Source: Bin87 sp965115825 | Lineage (GTDB): Bacteria > Chloroflexota > Dehalococcoidia > Lucifugimonadales > UBA3495 | Direction of reading: 5' to 3' | Assembly (NCBI GenBank): GCA_965115825.1 | Contig: OZ220464.1 | Location: 2,232,001 to 2,296,000, forward strand | DNA length: 64,000 nt | Shown here: positions 1 through 8,369 of the stretch, one piece after another | Numbering within the stretch: the stretch's first letter is position 1 | How the letters are laid out: each line of letters starts with the position of its first letter | Notes under the pieces: generated by a model | Databases searched by the model: none | The model's input: the letters and a program-made list of their open reading frames with translations, nothing else | Told to the model about the DNA's origin: nothing | Translations under genes and position numbers: made by a program

Positions 1-65
1 GGATCGTGCATCGTCATCACCAGCACGCCATCCACTACCTCGGTCTTGATAAACTGGTATGCCAT
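1..65 (-). CDS. Enoyl-CoA hydratase/isomerase, N-terminus only (cut by window edge)
   Basis: Reading the minus strand from an ATG at 65 gives an open frame that runs off the left edge. The 21 residues begin MAYQFIKTEVVDG and end in VLVMTMHDP. This is the opening beta-hairpin typical of crotonase-fold enoyl-CoA hydratases, where a short strand with an (E)VxDGVxxxTxxxP pattern precedes the catalytic core. No catalytic residue lies inside the window, so the substrate cannot be judged. It is divergent from the MOSC gene, and the 181 bases between them must hold both promoters. Confidence 0.6.
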   Translation of the reverse strand, partial: MAYQFIKTEVVDGVLVMTMHD

Positions 66-246
66 AGCGAAAACCTCACTGCCCTGGCCATACCCGGCCA
101 GAGCGAAATTGCGCCCATTCTACCCGCCCCGGCCAGCGTCGGCTACTGCTTCCAGTTTGCCAACCGTCCACGCATCCCTTAAAATCGCCCCGCGTTATCC
201 AACATACCCAACTTACCCCTTGCCTCGTCAGCAAGCAGGAGGCTCT

Positions 247-684
247 ATGCAATCCGGCACCATCGTTAACCTGCATATCGCCCGCGTTAAGGGCGCTCCG
301 TCCGACCCGGTGCAAACCGCTCACGCCATCTCCTCTGAAGGGCTGGAAGGCGACCGCAGCCGCAACCCTCGCAACCTCCGCCAGGTACTGGTGATGGACC
401 AGGAAACCCTGGATCATTTCGGGCTGCAACCCGGCCAGGTCAAGGAGAACATCACCGTAATCGGATTAGACCTGTCCCAAGCACGCCAGGGAAATGTCTT
501 CTTTATCGGCGATGAGGACAATCACGTTACCCTGGAAGTTACCGGCGACTGCGAGCCTTGCCAAAAGATGGACGCCCTCATCCCCGGCCTGCGCGAGGAG
601 ATTTTTGGCAGGCGGGGCATCCTAACCGTTGTTCTGCAAGGCGGCCAAATCAGCGTGGGCGATCCGATACGATTGGAGCCGTAA
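247..684 (+). CDS. MOSC domain protein
   Basis: A 145-residue MOSC (molybdenum cofactor sulfurase C-terminal) domain protein. The family binds molybdopterin or carries sulfur through a conserved cysteine. Visible marks are the opening GTIVNLHIA strand, EGLEGDRSRNPRN (the GDRH-like segment, with S for H), the NITVIGLDLS turn, and TGDCEPCQKMD, whose first Cys is at the usual family position. It is short, a stand-alone domain without the beta-barrel partner of full sulfurases. An ATG upstream in frame at 46 is possible, but the ATG at 247 follows a perfect AGGAGG (237-242), so 247 is preferred. The gene ends 3 bases before amt, so the two are probably co-transcribed. Confidence 0.85.
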   Translation: MQSGTIVNLHIARVKGAPSDPVQTAHAISSEGLEGDRSRNPRNLRQVLVMDQETLDHFGLQPGQVKENITVIGLDLSQARQGNVFFIGDEDNHVTLEVTGDCEPCQKMDALIPGLREEIFGRRGILTVVLQGGQISVGDPIRLEP

Positions 685-687
685 GCC

Positions 688-2073
688 ATGACCTCTTCAT
701 CTCCATCGCGCCCCTACCGCATCGCGGCCATACTGGGCGCGATGCTCCTGCCGGTGGCGGCTTTCTTGACGTGGCCGCACATTGCCCAGGCCGCCGGGGT
801 TGACCCTGAAACGCAGTTCGTTCTTAACACCTTCGCTTTCTTGGTCTGGGGCGCCTTGGTGATGTGGATGTGCGCCGGTTTCACCATGCTGGAAGCCGGT
901 TCCGTCCGTACCAAGAATGCCTCCATGATCTGCTTGAAAAACATCGGCCTCTACTCCATCGCCGGGTTGGCGTTTTACTTCATCGGCTACAACCTGATGT
1001 ACAACGACGTCCAGTCAGTCATTGGCACGGTAGTCTGGCCGCTTTACGGCCCGTCCTCCGCGGAAATCGCGTTGCTGGGGGGAGATGAATCCGCTCTGCG
1101 CGGCGTCCTTGACACCGGCTATTCGGTGATGTCCGACTGGTTCTTCCAGATGGTATTCGTAGCCACCACCGCCTCCATCGTGTCCGGCACGCTGGCCGAG
1201 CGGGTCAATATGTGGGGCTTCTTCATCTTCACCCTGCTGCTCACCGGCTTCATCTACCCTGTCATCGGCGCGTGGACCTGGGGCGGCGGCTGGCTGGCGG
1301 AGATGGGATTCCAGGACTTTGCCGGGTCAACCATCGTGCACAGTACCGGCGGTTGGGCTGCCTTGGCCGGCGCCTTAATAGTCGGCCCGCGTCTGGGCAA
1401 GTTCCGGCGCGACGGCGCGACCCGCCCCACACCGCCGTCCAACGTGGTTCTGGTTACCTTGGGCGTCTTCATCTTGTGGCTGGGTTGGTTCGGCTTCAAT
1501 GGCGGCTCCCAGCTGGCCCTGGGTTCGGCGACGGACGTGGTAGCCATGAGCAACATCCTGGTGAATACCAACTTGGCCGCGGCGGCCGGCGTAGTAACCG
1601 CGCTGACCTTGTCCCGCCTTTTCTTTAGGCGCATCGACCTTATGGTCTGCCTCAACGGAGCATTGGCCGGGCTGGTCTCCATCACGGCCGGCCCTGACAT
1701 CGTGCCTCACTTCTGGGCTGTAGTCATCGGCATTGTCGGCGGCGTCATCAGCACCGGCGGAACCAGGCTGCTCGAAATCGTCAAGGTTGACGACGTGGTT
1801 GGCGCAGTGCCCGTTCACCTCTTTGCCGGAGTGTGGGGCACCGTCGCCGTTTGCATCGCCGCCGGCGGCAACATCGGCGTTCAGCTATTGGGCATCGCCG
1901 CCATCGGCGCCTTCGTTTTCGGCCTGTCCCTGGCCGTCTGGTTCATCCTCTCGAAGACCATCGGCGCGCGCGTGCCCGAAAACGTGGAACGCCTGGGCCA
2001 GGACGCCGCCGAGCTGGGCATGGAATCATACCCCGAATTCGTGCTGATGCCAGAACCGGCCGATGACGATTAA
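688..2073 (+). CDS. amt: Ammonium transporter, Amt/Mep/Rh family
   Basis: A 461-residue integral membrane protein that should conduct ammonium across the cytoplasmic membrane as a trimer. About eleven hydrophobic segments follow an N-terminal signal-like helix (residues 10-35). The signature region VSGTLAERVN is present, as are the two pore histidines, in DFAGSTIVHSTGG and VVGAVPVHLFAG. The conserved DxxG-rich C-terminal tail is also present. It lies 3 bases downstream of the MOSC gene. No glnB/glnK lies beside it, which is unusual because amt is often paired with its PII regulator. A strong hairpin follows at 2094. Confidence 0.95.
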   Translation: MTSSSPSRPYRIAAILGAMLLPVAAFLTWPHIAQAAGVDPETQFVLNTFAFLVWGALVMWMCAGFTMLEAGSVRTKNASMICLKNIGLYSIAGLAFYFIGYNLMYNDVQSVIGTVVWPLYGPSSAEIALLGGDESALRGVLDTGYSVMSDWFFQMVFVATTASIVSGTLAERVNMWGFFIFTLLLTGFIYPVIGAWTWGGGWLAEMGFQDFAGSTIVHSTGGWAALAGALIVGPRLGKFRRDGATRPTPPSNVVLVTLGVFILWLGWFGFNGGSQLALGSATDVVAMSNILVNTNLAAAAGVVTALTLSRLFFRRIDLMVCLNGALAGLVSITAGPDIVPHFWAVVIGIVGGVISTGGTRLLEIVKVDDVVGAVPVHLFAGVWGTVAVCIAAGGNIGVQLLGIAAIGAFVFGLSLAVWFILSKTIGARVPENVERLGQDAAELGMESYPEFVLMPEPADDD

Positions 2074-2093
2074 TCCGAATCCTGCATTGCCAA

Positions 2094-2128
2094 TTGATAA
2101 GAGCGGCCAAATTAGCCGCTCTTATCAA
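2094..2128. terminator. Perfect 14-bp hairpin between amt and a convergent gene
   Basis: TTGATAAGAGCGGC (2094-2107) pairs perfectly with its complement at 2115-2128 across a 7-base loop. It sits between the amt stop and the convergent minus-strand gene ending at 2168, so it can act in both directions. No long T-run follows on the plus strand. Confidence 0.7.
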
Positions 2129-2167
2129 GTCAGCCAGCCGGGCTGTGCTTCCGATTTGCCATCAAAA

Positions 2168-2371
2168 TCACCCTTTCATCGGAAATAGCCGCTCCAAAAA
2201 CGCGCTCGCAGTCGCAAAGAACACCACAGAAGCAGCGATGAAGCCGGCCGTTCCCAAGTCATCCGCAAGTACAAAGACTGCCACCGATCCAATGGAAGTT
2301 ACCAGAAACAAGAAGAACGGCACCCAGTGGGCCGCGTAAATTGCCTTTCTGATTGTCGCCCTCATAATCAT
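2168..2371 (-). CDS. Small two-TM membrane protein, unknown function
   Basis: A 67-residue protein with two hydrophobic segments (about residues 14-30 and 38-58) joined by a short acidic turn, with a basic N-terminus (RATIRK). A second ATG two codons in (2365) is equally possible as a start. It begins 2 bases after the stop of the frame-disrupted membrane gene upstream at 2374, so the two would be translated together. No family recognised. Supported by membrane-type composition, position before a hairpin and operon spacing, not by homology. Confidence 0.5.
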   Translation of the reverse strand: MIMRATIRKAIYAAHWVPFFLFLVTSIGSVAVFVLADDLGTAGFIAASVVFFATASAFLERLFPMKG

Positions 2372-2373
2372 CT

Positions 2374-2618
2374 TTAGCTCTGCAGTTTGCCAAAGACAAG
2401 GATCCCGGATGCTACCGCTCCTCCAATCACCGCAGCCGAGCCGCCGATGAATACGCAGCCCGAGAACCAGTTGTTGCAGTTCGCTTTATCCGCAGGAAAC
2501 TGCTAATAATAGCCGGGCACTGGGCAAGCTCTCTCTCAGCGCCTACTACTACTACCAACGCCGCCCCCACGAGAAACGCTGCGCCAGATACTATAAAAGC
2601 CGTTGCTATCGTCAACAC
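2374..2618 (-). pseudogene. Small membrane protein gene with a probable frameshift
   Basis: From a GTG at 2618 one frame encodes a first membrane helix (TAFIVSGAAFLVGAALVVVV). It then loses membrane character near 2465-2500, where another frame on the same strand takes over and encodes CNNWFSGCVFIGGSAAVIGG plus further helix residues, ending at a TAA at 2374-2376. Joined, the two halves make a two-TM protein of about 80 residues, the same layout as the gene that follows 2 bases later. The break is either a real mutation or a sequence error. No function can be assigned. Confidence 0.4.
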
Positions 2619-2786
2619 CTTCTACCTGCTGTCGCTGTCTTGCTTTCAGTGTCATTATAGCGCAAAGACTGCCAAGCCCGCCGTAAAAAAGTCGTCAACC
2701 ACCCTGCGCTTGTCGCCGTCTATCCGGCCCTATGACACCAAGTATGATACAATCAGCCGGCTGCTATCTAACACGAAGGAAATGCT

Positions 2787-3047
2787 ATGTCCGGTTCCAA
2801 TCATACGTTCAACCTGATACTGGCGATACTGGCCACCATATTCTGCTGCCTGCCTGTATGCATTGCGGCCATTGTATTCGCTGCCATCGGTATGTCCGAC
2901 GAAAGCTCCGGAGCTTACGCCGGAGCCGAATTCGCAGCTCGCACGGCGTGCATCTTGAGCTGGGTGTCTATCGGTTTAGGCTTGTCAGTGTTAGCTTTCT
3001 ATCTCCTGCTCGTTTTCGGCTTCGGCATACTTCCTTCAATTCTCTGA
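2787..3047 (+). CDS. CD225/dispanin-like small membrane protein
   Basis: An 86-residue protein with two membrane helices. The segment ATIFCCLPVCIAAIVFAA followed by SGAYAGAEFAARTACILSWV matches the CD225/dispanin pattern (an amphipathic FCCLP helix, a short polar loop with YxGA, then a second helix), the family that includes the animal IFITM proteins. Bacterial members have no established role. The start is supported by GAAGGA seven bases upstream, and a TATGAT -10-like box lies at 2743-2748. It is 31 bases upstream of a DUF2752 gene on the same strand, a plausible functional partner. Confidence 0.7.
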   Translation: MSGSNHTFNLILAILATIFCCLPVCIAAIVFAAIGMSDESSGAYAGAEFAARTACILSWVSIGLGLSVLAFYLLLVFGFGILPSIL

Positions 3048-3078
3048 ACTGGTCCTTCCGACTGCGAGGCTAGGCAGC

Positions 3079-3501
3079 ATGGAGCGTCGTTTGATCCGGT
3101 ATAACTTACCCCGGTTGGTATGGCCAGCCCTAGCTGCCTTGGCCGCCGCAAGCGCCGTCCTGCTTTACCTTGTTGACCCCAGAGTCCCCGGCGCTTACCC
3201 TCCCTGCCTCTTCCTTTACTTTACCGGCTGCTACTGCCCCGGCTGCGGCACACTGCGCGCGCTGCACCGCTTGCTCCACGGCGATATCCTCGGCGCGCTG
3301 GACTACAATCCGCTTACTGTACTGACCTTGCCGCTTCTTGTCATCGCTGGCATCTCCGGCCTGCCTCAGGCGCTCGGTCACCCCTCCCCGCGCTATTTCG
3401 CCGTCCCGCCCTTATTGGCTTGGGCGCTGCTGGCGACTGTTCTACTGTTCTGGATCCTGCGGAACCTGCCCATAAAACCGCTGACGATGCTGGCCCCCTG
3501 A
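3079..3501 (+). CDS. DUF2752 membrane protein
   Basis: A 140-residue protein with three or four hydrophobic segments. It holds the DUF2752 core: a CPGCGTLRALHRLLHGD motif between helices, then the ALDYNPL segment. The CPxCG pair and following Arg/His resemble a metal- or redox-type site, but no activity is known for this family. It is transcribed with the CD225-like gene 31 bases upstream. A proline-rich tail (LPIKPL) ends the protein. Confidence 0.8.
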   Translation: MERRLIRYNLPRLVWPALAALAAASAVLLYLVDPRVPGAYPPCLFLYFTGCYCPGCGTLRALHRLLHGDILGALDYNPLTVLTLPLLVIAGISGLPQALGHPSPRYFAVPPLLAWALLATVLLFWILRNLPIKPLTMLAP

Positions 3502-3589
3502 CACGCTCCCCAACCGCTCCAGTTGCCGCCGTTATGTCCAACTGCTAGACTGGCGGCGCACAGATCGTACACCCAGGAGGTACTGCCCA

Positions 3590-4207
3590 ATGATTTACGA
3601 AGTTCGGACTTACGACCTCAAGCCCGGCGGCGTGCCCGTATTCGAAGCCGCCTTTGAGAAAGCCCTGCCCCACCGGGAAAAATACTCCAAGCTCGCTGCC
3701 TTCTTCCATACGGAAGTCGGCCCCTTGAACCAGGTCATCCACATCTGGCCCTATGACAGCCTGGACCAACGCAATCAAGTTCGCGCCGAGGCCGGCAAAG
3801 ATCCCAACTGGCCTCCGGACAGCCAGGGAACCATCCTGCACATGGAATCCGAAATCTTCCACCCCGCGCCTTTCATGCGCCCTCTCGGCGGCGGCCAGAA
3901 ACAGGGCAACGTCTATGAAATGCGCATCTACGAATATCAGAACGGCGCCATGCCCAAGGTGCTGGACATCTGGGGCGCCGCCATTGAGCATCGGGAAAAG
4001 TTCTCCCCGCTGGCCGCCGGTATGTACAGCGACATCGGCGGACTGAACAAATGGGTGCACATCTGGCCTTATGCAGACCTGGCCGCCCGCGACCGTATCC
4101 GCGCCGAAGCTTCCGCCACCCCACATTGGCCACCGCCAACCCGCGAGTTCCTGGTCAACCAGCAAACCAAAATCCTCATCCCGGCCAGCTTCTCCCCGCA
4201 GGCGTAG
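3590..4207 (+). CDS. NIPSNAP family protein, two tandem domains
   Basis: 205 residues made of two NIPSNAP (dimeric alpha/beta-barrel) repeats. Residues 1-100 open MIYEVRTYDLKPG and carry HIWPYDSLDQRNQVRAEA. Residues 107-205 open YEMRIYEYQNGAMPK and carry HIWPYADLAARDRIRAEA. Members are cytoplasmic and of unknown biochemical role. The start is set by AGGAGG eight bases before the ATG. A perfect 13-bp hairpin lies 20 bases after the stop (4228-4259). Confidence 0.9.
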   Translation: MIYEVRTYDLKPGGVPVFEAAFEKALPHREKYSKLAAFFHTEVGPLNQVIHIWPYDSLDQRNQVRAEAGKDPNWPPDSQGTILHMESEIFHPAPFMRPLGGGQKQGNVYEMRIYEYQNGAMPKVLDIWGAAIEHREKFSPLAAGMYSDIGGLNKWVHIWPYADLAARDRIRAEASATPHWPPPTREFLVNQQTKILIPASFSPQA

Positions 4208-4227
4208 CGACCCGCCAACCTCCAACG

Positions 4228-4259
4228 GCGCAGGGGCGAACCACCATTCGCCCCTGCGC
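4228..4259. terminator. Hairpin with GGGGCGAA/TTCGCCCC core
   Basis: A 13-bp perfect stem (4228-4240 with 4247-4259) and a CCACCA loop, just after the NIPSNAP gene. The core AGGGGCGAA...TTCGCCCCT recurs as a 24-base palindrome at 52677-52700, so this is probably a dispersed palindromic repeat that also serves as a terminator. Confidence 0.65.
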
Positions 4260-4264
4260 TCTGT

Positions 4265-4270
4265 TATAAT
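4265..4270 (+). promoter_or_regulatory. Consensus -10 box (TATAAT)
   Basis: TATAAT six bases after the hairpin and about 110 bases before the likely start of the NTF2-like gene. No good -35 hexamer is seen because that position lies in the hairpin. Confidence 0.4.
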
Positions 4271-4380
4271 TGCTATGCCACTTGGCCTCGAACTGCCAGC
4301 AACCCCGACCAACCAGTGGCCCTGAACCGCCGGCCCCTGCGGCTATGGTTCCCTATTCACACCGGAACTACGCTTCGGCC

Positions 4381-4776
4381 ATGCTCCCTGAAAACGCCAA
4401 CATTCCGTCTCTGCGGGACGCCAACCGGCGTTTCTACGACGCCTTCGGCTCCCTCGACATCGCCCAAATGGACGCTCTGTGGGAACAGTCCGAGCGCGCT
4501 TTGTGCATCCATCCCGGTTGGCAGCCTATCGTCGGTTGGCCCGAAATCCGCCGCTCCTGGCAGGCGATCTTCAACGGCGCCGCCCTGATGCACTTCAACA
4601 TCCATTACGTCAACGTCGCGGCGGAGGGCAACTGCGGGTTCGTTACCTGCATCGAAAGCATCACCAGCGTGGTAGAAGGACAGGCCCAGGGTTTCGGAAT
4701 CCTGGCTACCAACATATTCGTCCGCAGCGGGGAAGATTGGCGGGTGATTGCGCATCACGCTTCCCCGCGTCTCTAA
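4381..4776 (+). CDS. NTF2-like (SnoaL/DUF4440-type) protein
   Basis: A 131-residue cone-fold protein. The pattern is typical: a first helix with ANRRFYDAFGSLDIAQMDAL, then the W-x-G motif HPGWQPIVGWPEIRRSW, a central beta strand (MHFNIHYVNV) and a final VRSGEDWRVIAHHAS strand. Such proteins are ligand-binding or isomerase-like, and this one is close to the SnoaL-like group that is often annotated as a ketosteroid isomerase homologue. The start is uncertain: an in-frame ATG at 4345 adds 12 residues, but the conserved domain begins after 4381. The next gene starts 25 bases after its stop. Confidence 0.8.
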   Translation: MLPENANIPSLRDANRRFYDAFGSLDIAQMDALWEQSERALCIHPGWQPIVGWPEIRRSWQAIFNGAALMHFNIHYVNVAAEGNCGFVTCIESITSVVEGQAQGFGILATNIFVRSGEDWRVIAHHASPRL

Positions 4777-4801
4777 TTCCTCGAACCCTCAGAGGTAGAT
4801 T

Positions 4802-6055
4802 ATGCCTAATACCCTGCCGCCCGTCGGCAATGCTTCGGCAACTGACCGGAACCTTTGGCAAGCCATTGTTGCCGAAGCAATCGCCAACCTGACCTACACC
4901 GCCTACGCCCAAAAGGCTCGCGAGGAAGGTTACCCGGAAGTGGCGGCGGTTTTTGAAGAAGTCGCCCGCGCCGAAACACAGCACGGACTCAGCTATCTGA
5001 ATGTCGCCGGCGCCGTTGACAGTACTGCGGTCAACCTCAACAACGTTATCGCCGGGGAAACCCGTGAGTACACCCACACCTATCCTCGCATGATTAACGA
5101 CGCCAGAGCCGAAAAGCGCGCCGACGCCGTGGCCGTGCTTACGGAGGCAATGGAGCAGGAAAAGGAACATCAGATTGCTTTTTCCGATGCGCTGTCGCAG
5201 CTGCAAATCCGCACCGGCACTGACGCCACTGATGCTACAATCTACGTCGCCGATGCTGAACCCCGGCTCACGATTGACCCGCTTGCCGGCGCCGCCGGCG
5301 AAACTCCTGCGCTGCCCCTGGACCTGGAAACCTACATTGACGCTGCGCTTGCTCTGGACAGAGAACCTTTCCACGTCGCCAACCTGGGCCGTCTCCGCGA
5401 GGTAGTCTTCGGAGCTCAGGACGGCATCATCAGCATCGTTGCCCTCACTACGTCCGTCGCCATCGCGGTCGGCACGACGACAACCGTGCTGGTGGCCGGC
5501 TTGGCCGCTGCCGCTGCCGGGATGATTAGCATGGCCGCTGGCGCTTATCTAGGATCCCGGGCCGAAGAAGACGTCCGTCAGGCCGCTATTCTCCAGCAAA
5601 TGCGCGACCTGGAAAAGAAGCCGGAAGAAGAACTGGCCCAGCTGGTCATCCTTTTCCAGCGGGAGGGCAACACCTATGACCAAGCCGTGAGCCTCGCCAA
5701 CCGGATAGCGGACAACGAAGCGCTGTGGCTCAGTACCCTGCTGGAAAAGAAACTGGGCATCAGCCCCGACCTGGGCGGCAACCCATTAAAAGACGCCGCT
5801 GTGATGTGCGTTTCTTTCGGCGCATCCGCCATCATCCCCATCGTGCCTTACCTGGTCCTAGGCATAGGCCCGGCGGCGATTGGATGGTCAATTGGCCTAT
5901 CGTTGGCCGGCCTGTTCGGATTGGGTCTGGTGAAGGGCAGGCTGGTGCGAAAATCGCCAATCCTGCAAGGCTTGGAAATCCTGGGCATTGGCGCCGCTTC
6001 CGCCGTGCTCGGCTACGCCCTGGGCGAGTTTCTCCCTCGTCTGCTGGGTTTCTGA
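4802..6055 (+). CDS. Rubrerythrin-VIT1 fusion, probable iron exporter (MbfA-like)
   Basis: 417 residues. The N-terminal ferritin-like domain (about 18-145) supplies di-iron ligands in two ExxH pairs, visible as RAETQH and EQEKEH, with further Glu in the preceding helices. A 60-residue linker leads to a CCC1/VIT1 transporter domain (about 200-417), opening LREVVFGAQDGIISIVAL and carrying GAYLGSRAEEDVR. Known members (MbfA, or erythrin-vacuolar iron transport proteins) export iron or manganese and protect against peroxide. This one is longer than the usual ~320 residues because of the linker. The start follows AGAGGTAG. It converges with the hydrolase at 6065, leaving only 9 bases. Confidence 0.9.
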   Translation: MPNTLPPVGNASATDRNLWQAIVAEAIANLTYTAYAQKAREEGYPEVAAVFEEVARAETQHGLSYLNVAGAVDSTAVNLNNVIAGETREYTHTYPRMINDARAEKRADAVAVLTEAMEQEKEHQIAFSDALSQLQIRTGTDATDATIYVADAEPRLTIDPLAGAAGETPALPLDLETYIDAALALDREPFHVANLGRLREVVFGAQDGIISIVALTTSVAIAVGTTTTVLVAGLAAAAAGMISMAAGAYLGSRAEEDVRQAAILQQMRDLEKKPEEELAQLVILFQREGNTYDQAVSLANRIADNEALWLSTLLEKKLGISPDLGGNPLKDAAVMCVSFGASAIIPIVPYLVLGIGPAAIGWSIGLSLAGLFGLGLVKGRLVRKSPILQGLEILGIGAASAVLGYALGEFLPRLLGF

Positions 6056-6064
6056 CGCCTCTCA

Positions 6065-6964
6065 CTAGAACCGGCCCAGCAGCCTTTTCACCGCCGCCAG
6101 GAAGTCCGGCGCGTTGTCTCCCTGCACCAGATGTCCTGCGTTGGCTATCGTTACCGTAGTGCAATCGTGATGCTCCGCTGCCATCCGCCGCATCGTTTCA
6201 TCCGCAAAAATATCGCTGCGCTCGCCACGCGCCACCAGGGTCGGGCAGTCAACCCTGCGCCAACCTTCCCAAAGCTGCTCCGGCGTCCAGGCCGGCGCGC
6301 GGTATCCCTGCCGGCGGATTACTTTATCGTACTTCCACGTCCACTTGCCATCTTCCCGCTGTCGGATACTGTACTTCAGCGCTCCCAGCGTCTGCTCCCG
6401 GCTGCGTCCCGTGTACTCCATCACCCGCTGCGCAAACTCTTCCAGAGTATCCAACTCATCCGGCAGCTCCCGGAAGCGCTGAATGCGGTCAGAGCCGCGT
6501 CGTTGAGTTTCCGGCCCGGTATCAACAATAGTCAACGACTGCAACACTCCCGGATTGCCCGATGCCCAGGCCAGGCTGTTTCGCCCGCCCATGGAGTGCC
6601 CCATGAGGTGAAAACTGCGCAGCCCCAGCTTCGCCACCAAAGTCTCCACGTCACCAACGTAGGCATCCGTTGAATAGTCCTCTTCGGGAGACCAGTCGCT
6701 GTCGCCGTGGCCCCGCTGGTCAACGGCAATCACCCGGTAATCAACCGACAGCGGCAGGCTGATAAAGTCCCAGCTGTGCGCCTGCTGCTGAATGCCATGG
6801 AGCATCACTATCGTCGGCCGGTCCGGCTCGCCCCATTCCAAATAGTGGAGGTTCAACCCGTTGACCGACACGTACCGGTCAGCCGGCTCGTTCTTAACCG
6901 TAAAGGGAACTCCCATTTGTCGGGCTGCGTCGTGCAGCGACAGTCCCATGGAATGCGACGCCAT
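6065..6964 (-). CDS. Alpha/beta hydrolase
   Basis: A 299-residue alpha/beta hydrolase of the esterase/epoxide-hydrolase type. The oxyanion strand is MLHGIQQQAHSWD, the nucleophile elbow is GHSMGG (Ser), the acid is likely in RGERSDIF, and the catalytic His is in NAGHLVQGD. A cap insertion lies between residues 160 and 220. The open frame extends to 6988, but GGAGG sits nine bases before the ATG at 6964 (MASHSMG), which is taken as the start. It is the last gene of a long minus-strand series, 53 bases after the Uma2 gene. The substrate is unknown. Confidence 0.88.
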   Translation of the reverse strand: MASHSMGLSLHDAARQMGVPFTVKNEPADRYVSVNGLNLHYLEWGEPDRPTIVMLHGIQQQAHSWDFISLPLSVDYRVIAVDQRGHGDSDWSPEEDYSTDAYVGDVETLVAKLGLRSFHLMGHSMGGRNSLAWASGNPGVLQSLTIVDTGPETQRRGSDRIQRFRELPDELDTLEEFAQRVMEYTGRSREQTLGALKYSIRQREDGKWTWKYDKVIRRQGYRAPAWTPEQLWEGWRRVDCPTLVARGERSDIFADETMRRMAAEHHDCTTVTIANAGHLVQGDNAPDFLAAVKRLLGRF

Positions 6965-7017
6965 CTTGCCAAACCTCCGTGCGTTCAATGTCGGTCATCT
7001 TACCACGCCGTCGCCGG

Positions 7018-7731
7018 TTAGCGGTCTGCGCCCTCCCGGTCAAAAATCCGCCGCCGAACCTCAAAAGTGAACCCTGGCAGCTCCGGTTCGCCGTTCACCG
7101 TTTCCGGGTCGTCCAGCGTCTCCGGCGCAACGCCTGGGCGGTAGATGTGCACCTGTCGTTGGTAAGGGTCAATCAGCCATCCCAACAGCGCGCCGTTGGC
7201 GACGTAGGTATCCATCTTGCGCTGCAATCTATCCAGCCGATCACTGCGGGAGCGTATTTCCACCACGAAGGCAGGGCAGAAGGGGAGCAGCCAATCATCG
7301 GGCGATGGGTACGTCGGCGGCCGGTTGGCCTGTTGCGCCGGCGAAATCCAGGCGGCATCGGGCGCGTAAATACCACCGCTGGGCATACGGATGCCCAGCC
7401 GGGAACCGTGGGCGTCTCCGCCGTGCTCTCTGGCCCAAATGCCCAAGTCAATTAAGCACTCTGCTTCGTCGTTAGAACCCGCTTCTCTCAGCATAGGCGT
7501 TATCAGCAGCGCTCCTTCCGAGTTCAGTTCCAGTTTCCCCACCAAGCCGCTATTGGCATGGTTGAACTCAATCAACCAGCGAGCAACGTCGCTCTCGCCG
7601 TACTCCAACCGCGCCATAAGCTCTAGAACCGGGCGAAAATCCAGAACCAAGGGAGATGTTTCTATCTCCCCATCGACCCACAGCGCTGGCATAAGCGTTG
7701 CGGATGCTTCAATTTTCGATTTGGCGATCAT
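7018..7731 (-). CDS. Uma2-family (DUF820) PD-(D/E)XK nuclease-like protein
   Basis: 237 residues. The restriction-endonuclease-fold core is visible: APDAAWIS (the PD aspartate), then FVVEIRSRSDRLDRLQRKM (ExK-like, with R in place of K) and ALLGWLIDPYQRQVHIYRPG at the C-terminus. Uma2 genes are abundant in Cyanobacteria and Chloroflexota and their role is unsettled. The open frame extends to 7830, but the ATG at 7731 lies 5 bases after the stop of the CDP-alcohol phosphatidyltransferase gene and removes an unrelated N-terminal tail. An N-terminal extension of about 80 residues precedes the nuclease core. Confidence 0.85.
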   Translation of the reverse strand: MIAKSKIEASATLMPALWVDGEIETSPLVLDFRPVLELMARLEYGESDVARWLIEFNHANSGLVGKLELNSEGALLITPMLREAGSNDEAECLIDLGIWAREHGGDAHGSRLGIRMPSGGIYAPDAAWISPAQQANRPPTYPSPDDWLLPFCPAFVVEIRSRSDRLDRLQRKMDTYVANGALLGWLIDPYQRQVHIYRPGVAPETLDDPETVNGEPELPGFTFEVRRRIFDREGADR

Positions 7732-7736
7732 CAGAT

Positions 7737-8369
7737 TTACTCTCTTTCCCGCTCTAAAATCCCCCGAATCGTGAACATCCGCTGGAACAGCGTGAAGCAC
7801 GACACGCCGGCAATCAGCCACAGCGCCCATACCATCACCGGCACTGGCGCCAGCCCTTCCGCCATCAGCCCGGCGCCGAGGATTAGCACCCGTTCCGTTC
7901 GCGTCATTATACCGGAGCGGGTGAACGCGCCCAGGCCTTCGCCGCGCGCCCGCAGGTACGAGACCCCCTGTGAAAATACCAGCCCCAGCAGTACGGACAG
8001 CATACTCAACATCAGCTGCCCCATCGCCAAATCCGCCAACAGGTAGTACAGACCCAACCCGACGAACAACGCCGCTTCGCCCAGCCGGTCAAACACCGAA
8101 TCCAGCAGAGCCCCGAAGGGCGACGCCTTGCCCGTCAAACGCGCCAGCGCCCCGTCGAACAAGTCCAGGATGCTGCCGACCAGAAAGACAATACCCCCGT
8201 AGAGCGGCCAGCCCAATGCCGTCAGCGCCGCTCCGGCCACGCACGCGGCAAACCCCAACAGCGTGATTGTGTTGGGCGTCAGACCAATTGCGTTGAGCCC
8301 GCGCGCGCCGGGAACCTCCACGTAACGCTGCAATGCAGACCGCAGTTCTTCTCTACCTAGCATTGCCAC
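7737..8369 (-). CDS. CDP-alcohol phosphatidyltransferase, probable phosphatidylinositol-phosphate synthase
   Basis: A 210-residue membrane enzyme with five or six hydrophobic helices and the complete family signature D-x2-DG-x2-AR-x8-G-x3-D-x3-D, seen as DLFDGALARLTGKASPFG followed by ALLDSVFDR. The family joins CDP-diacylglycerol to a polar alcohol with release of CMP. The neighbours decide the substrate: an inositol-3-phosphate synthase and a PimA-like mannosyltransferase lie directly upstream, so inositol phosphate is the likely acceptor. The start overlaps the end of the glycosyltransferase gene by 17 bases. A phosphatidylglycerol-phosphate synthase role is not excluded. Confidence 0.85.
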   Translation of the reverse strand: MAMLGREELRSALQRYVEVPGARGLNAIGLTPNTITLLGFAACVAGAALTALGWPLYGGIVFLVGSILDLFDGALARLTGKASPFGALLDSVFDRLGEAALFVGLGLYYLLADLAMGQLMLSMLSVLLGLVFSQGVSYLRARGEGLGAFTRSGIMTRTERVLILGAGLMAEGLAPVPVMVWALWLIAGVSCFTLFQRMFTIRGILERERE

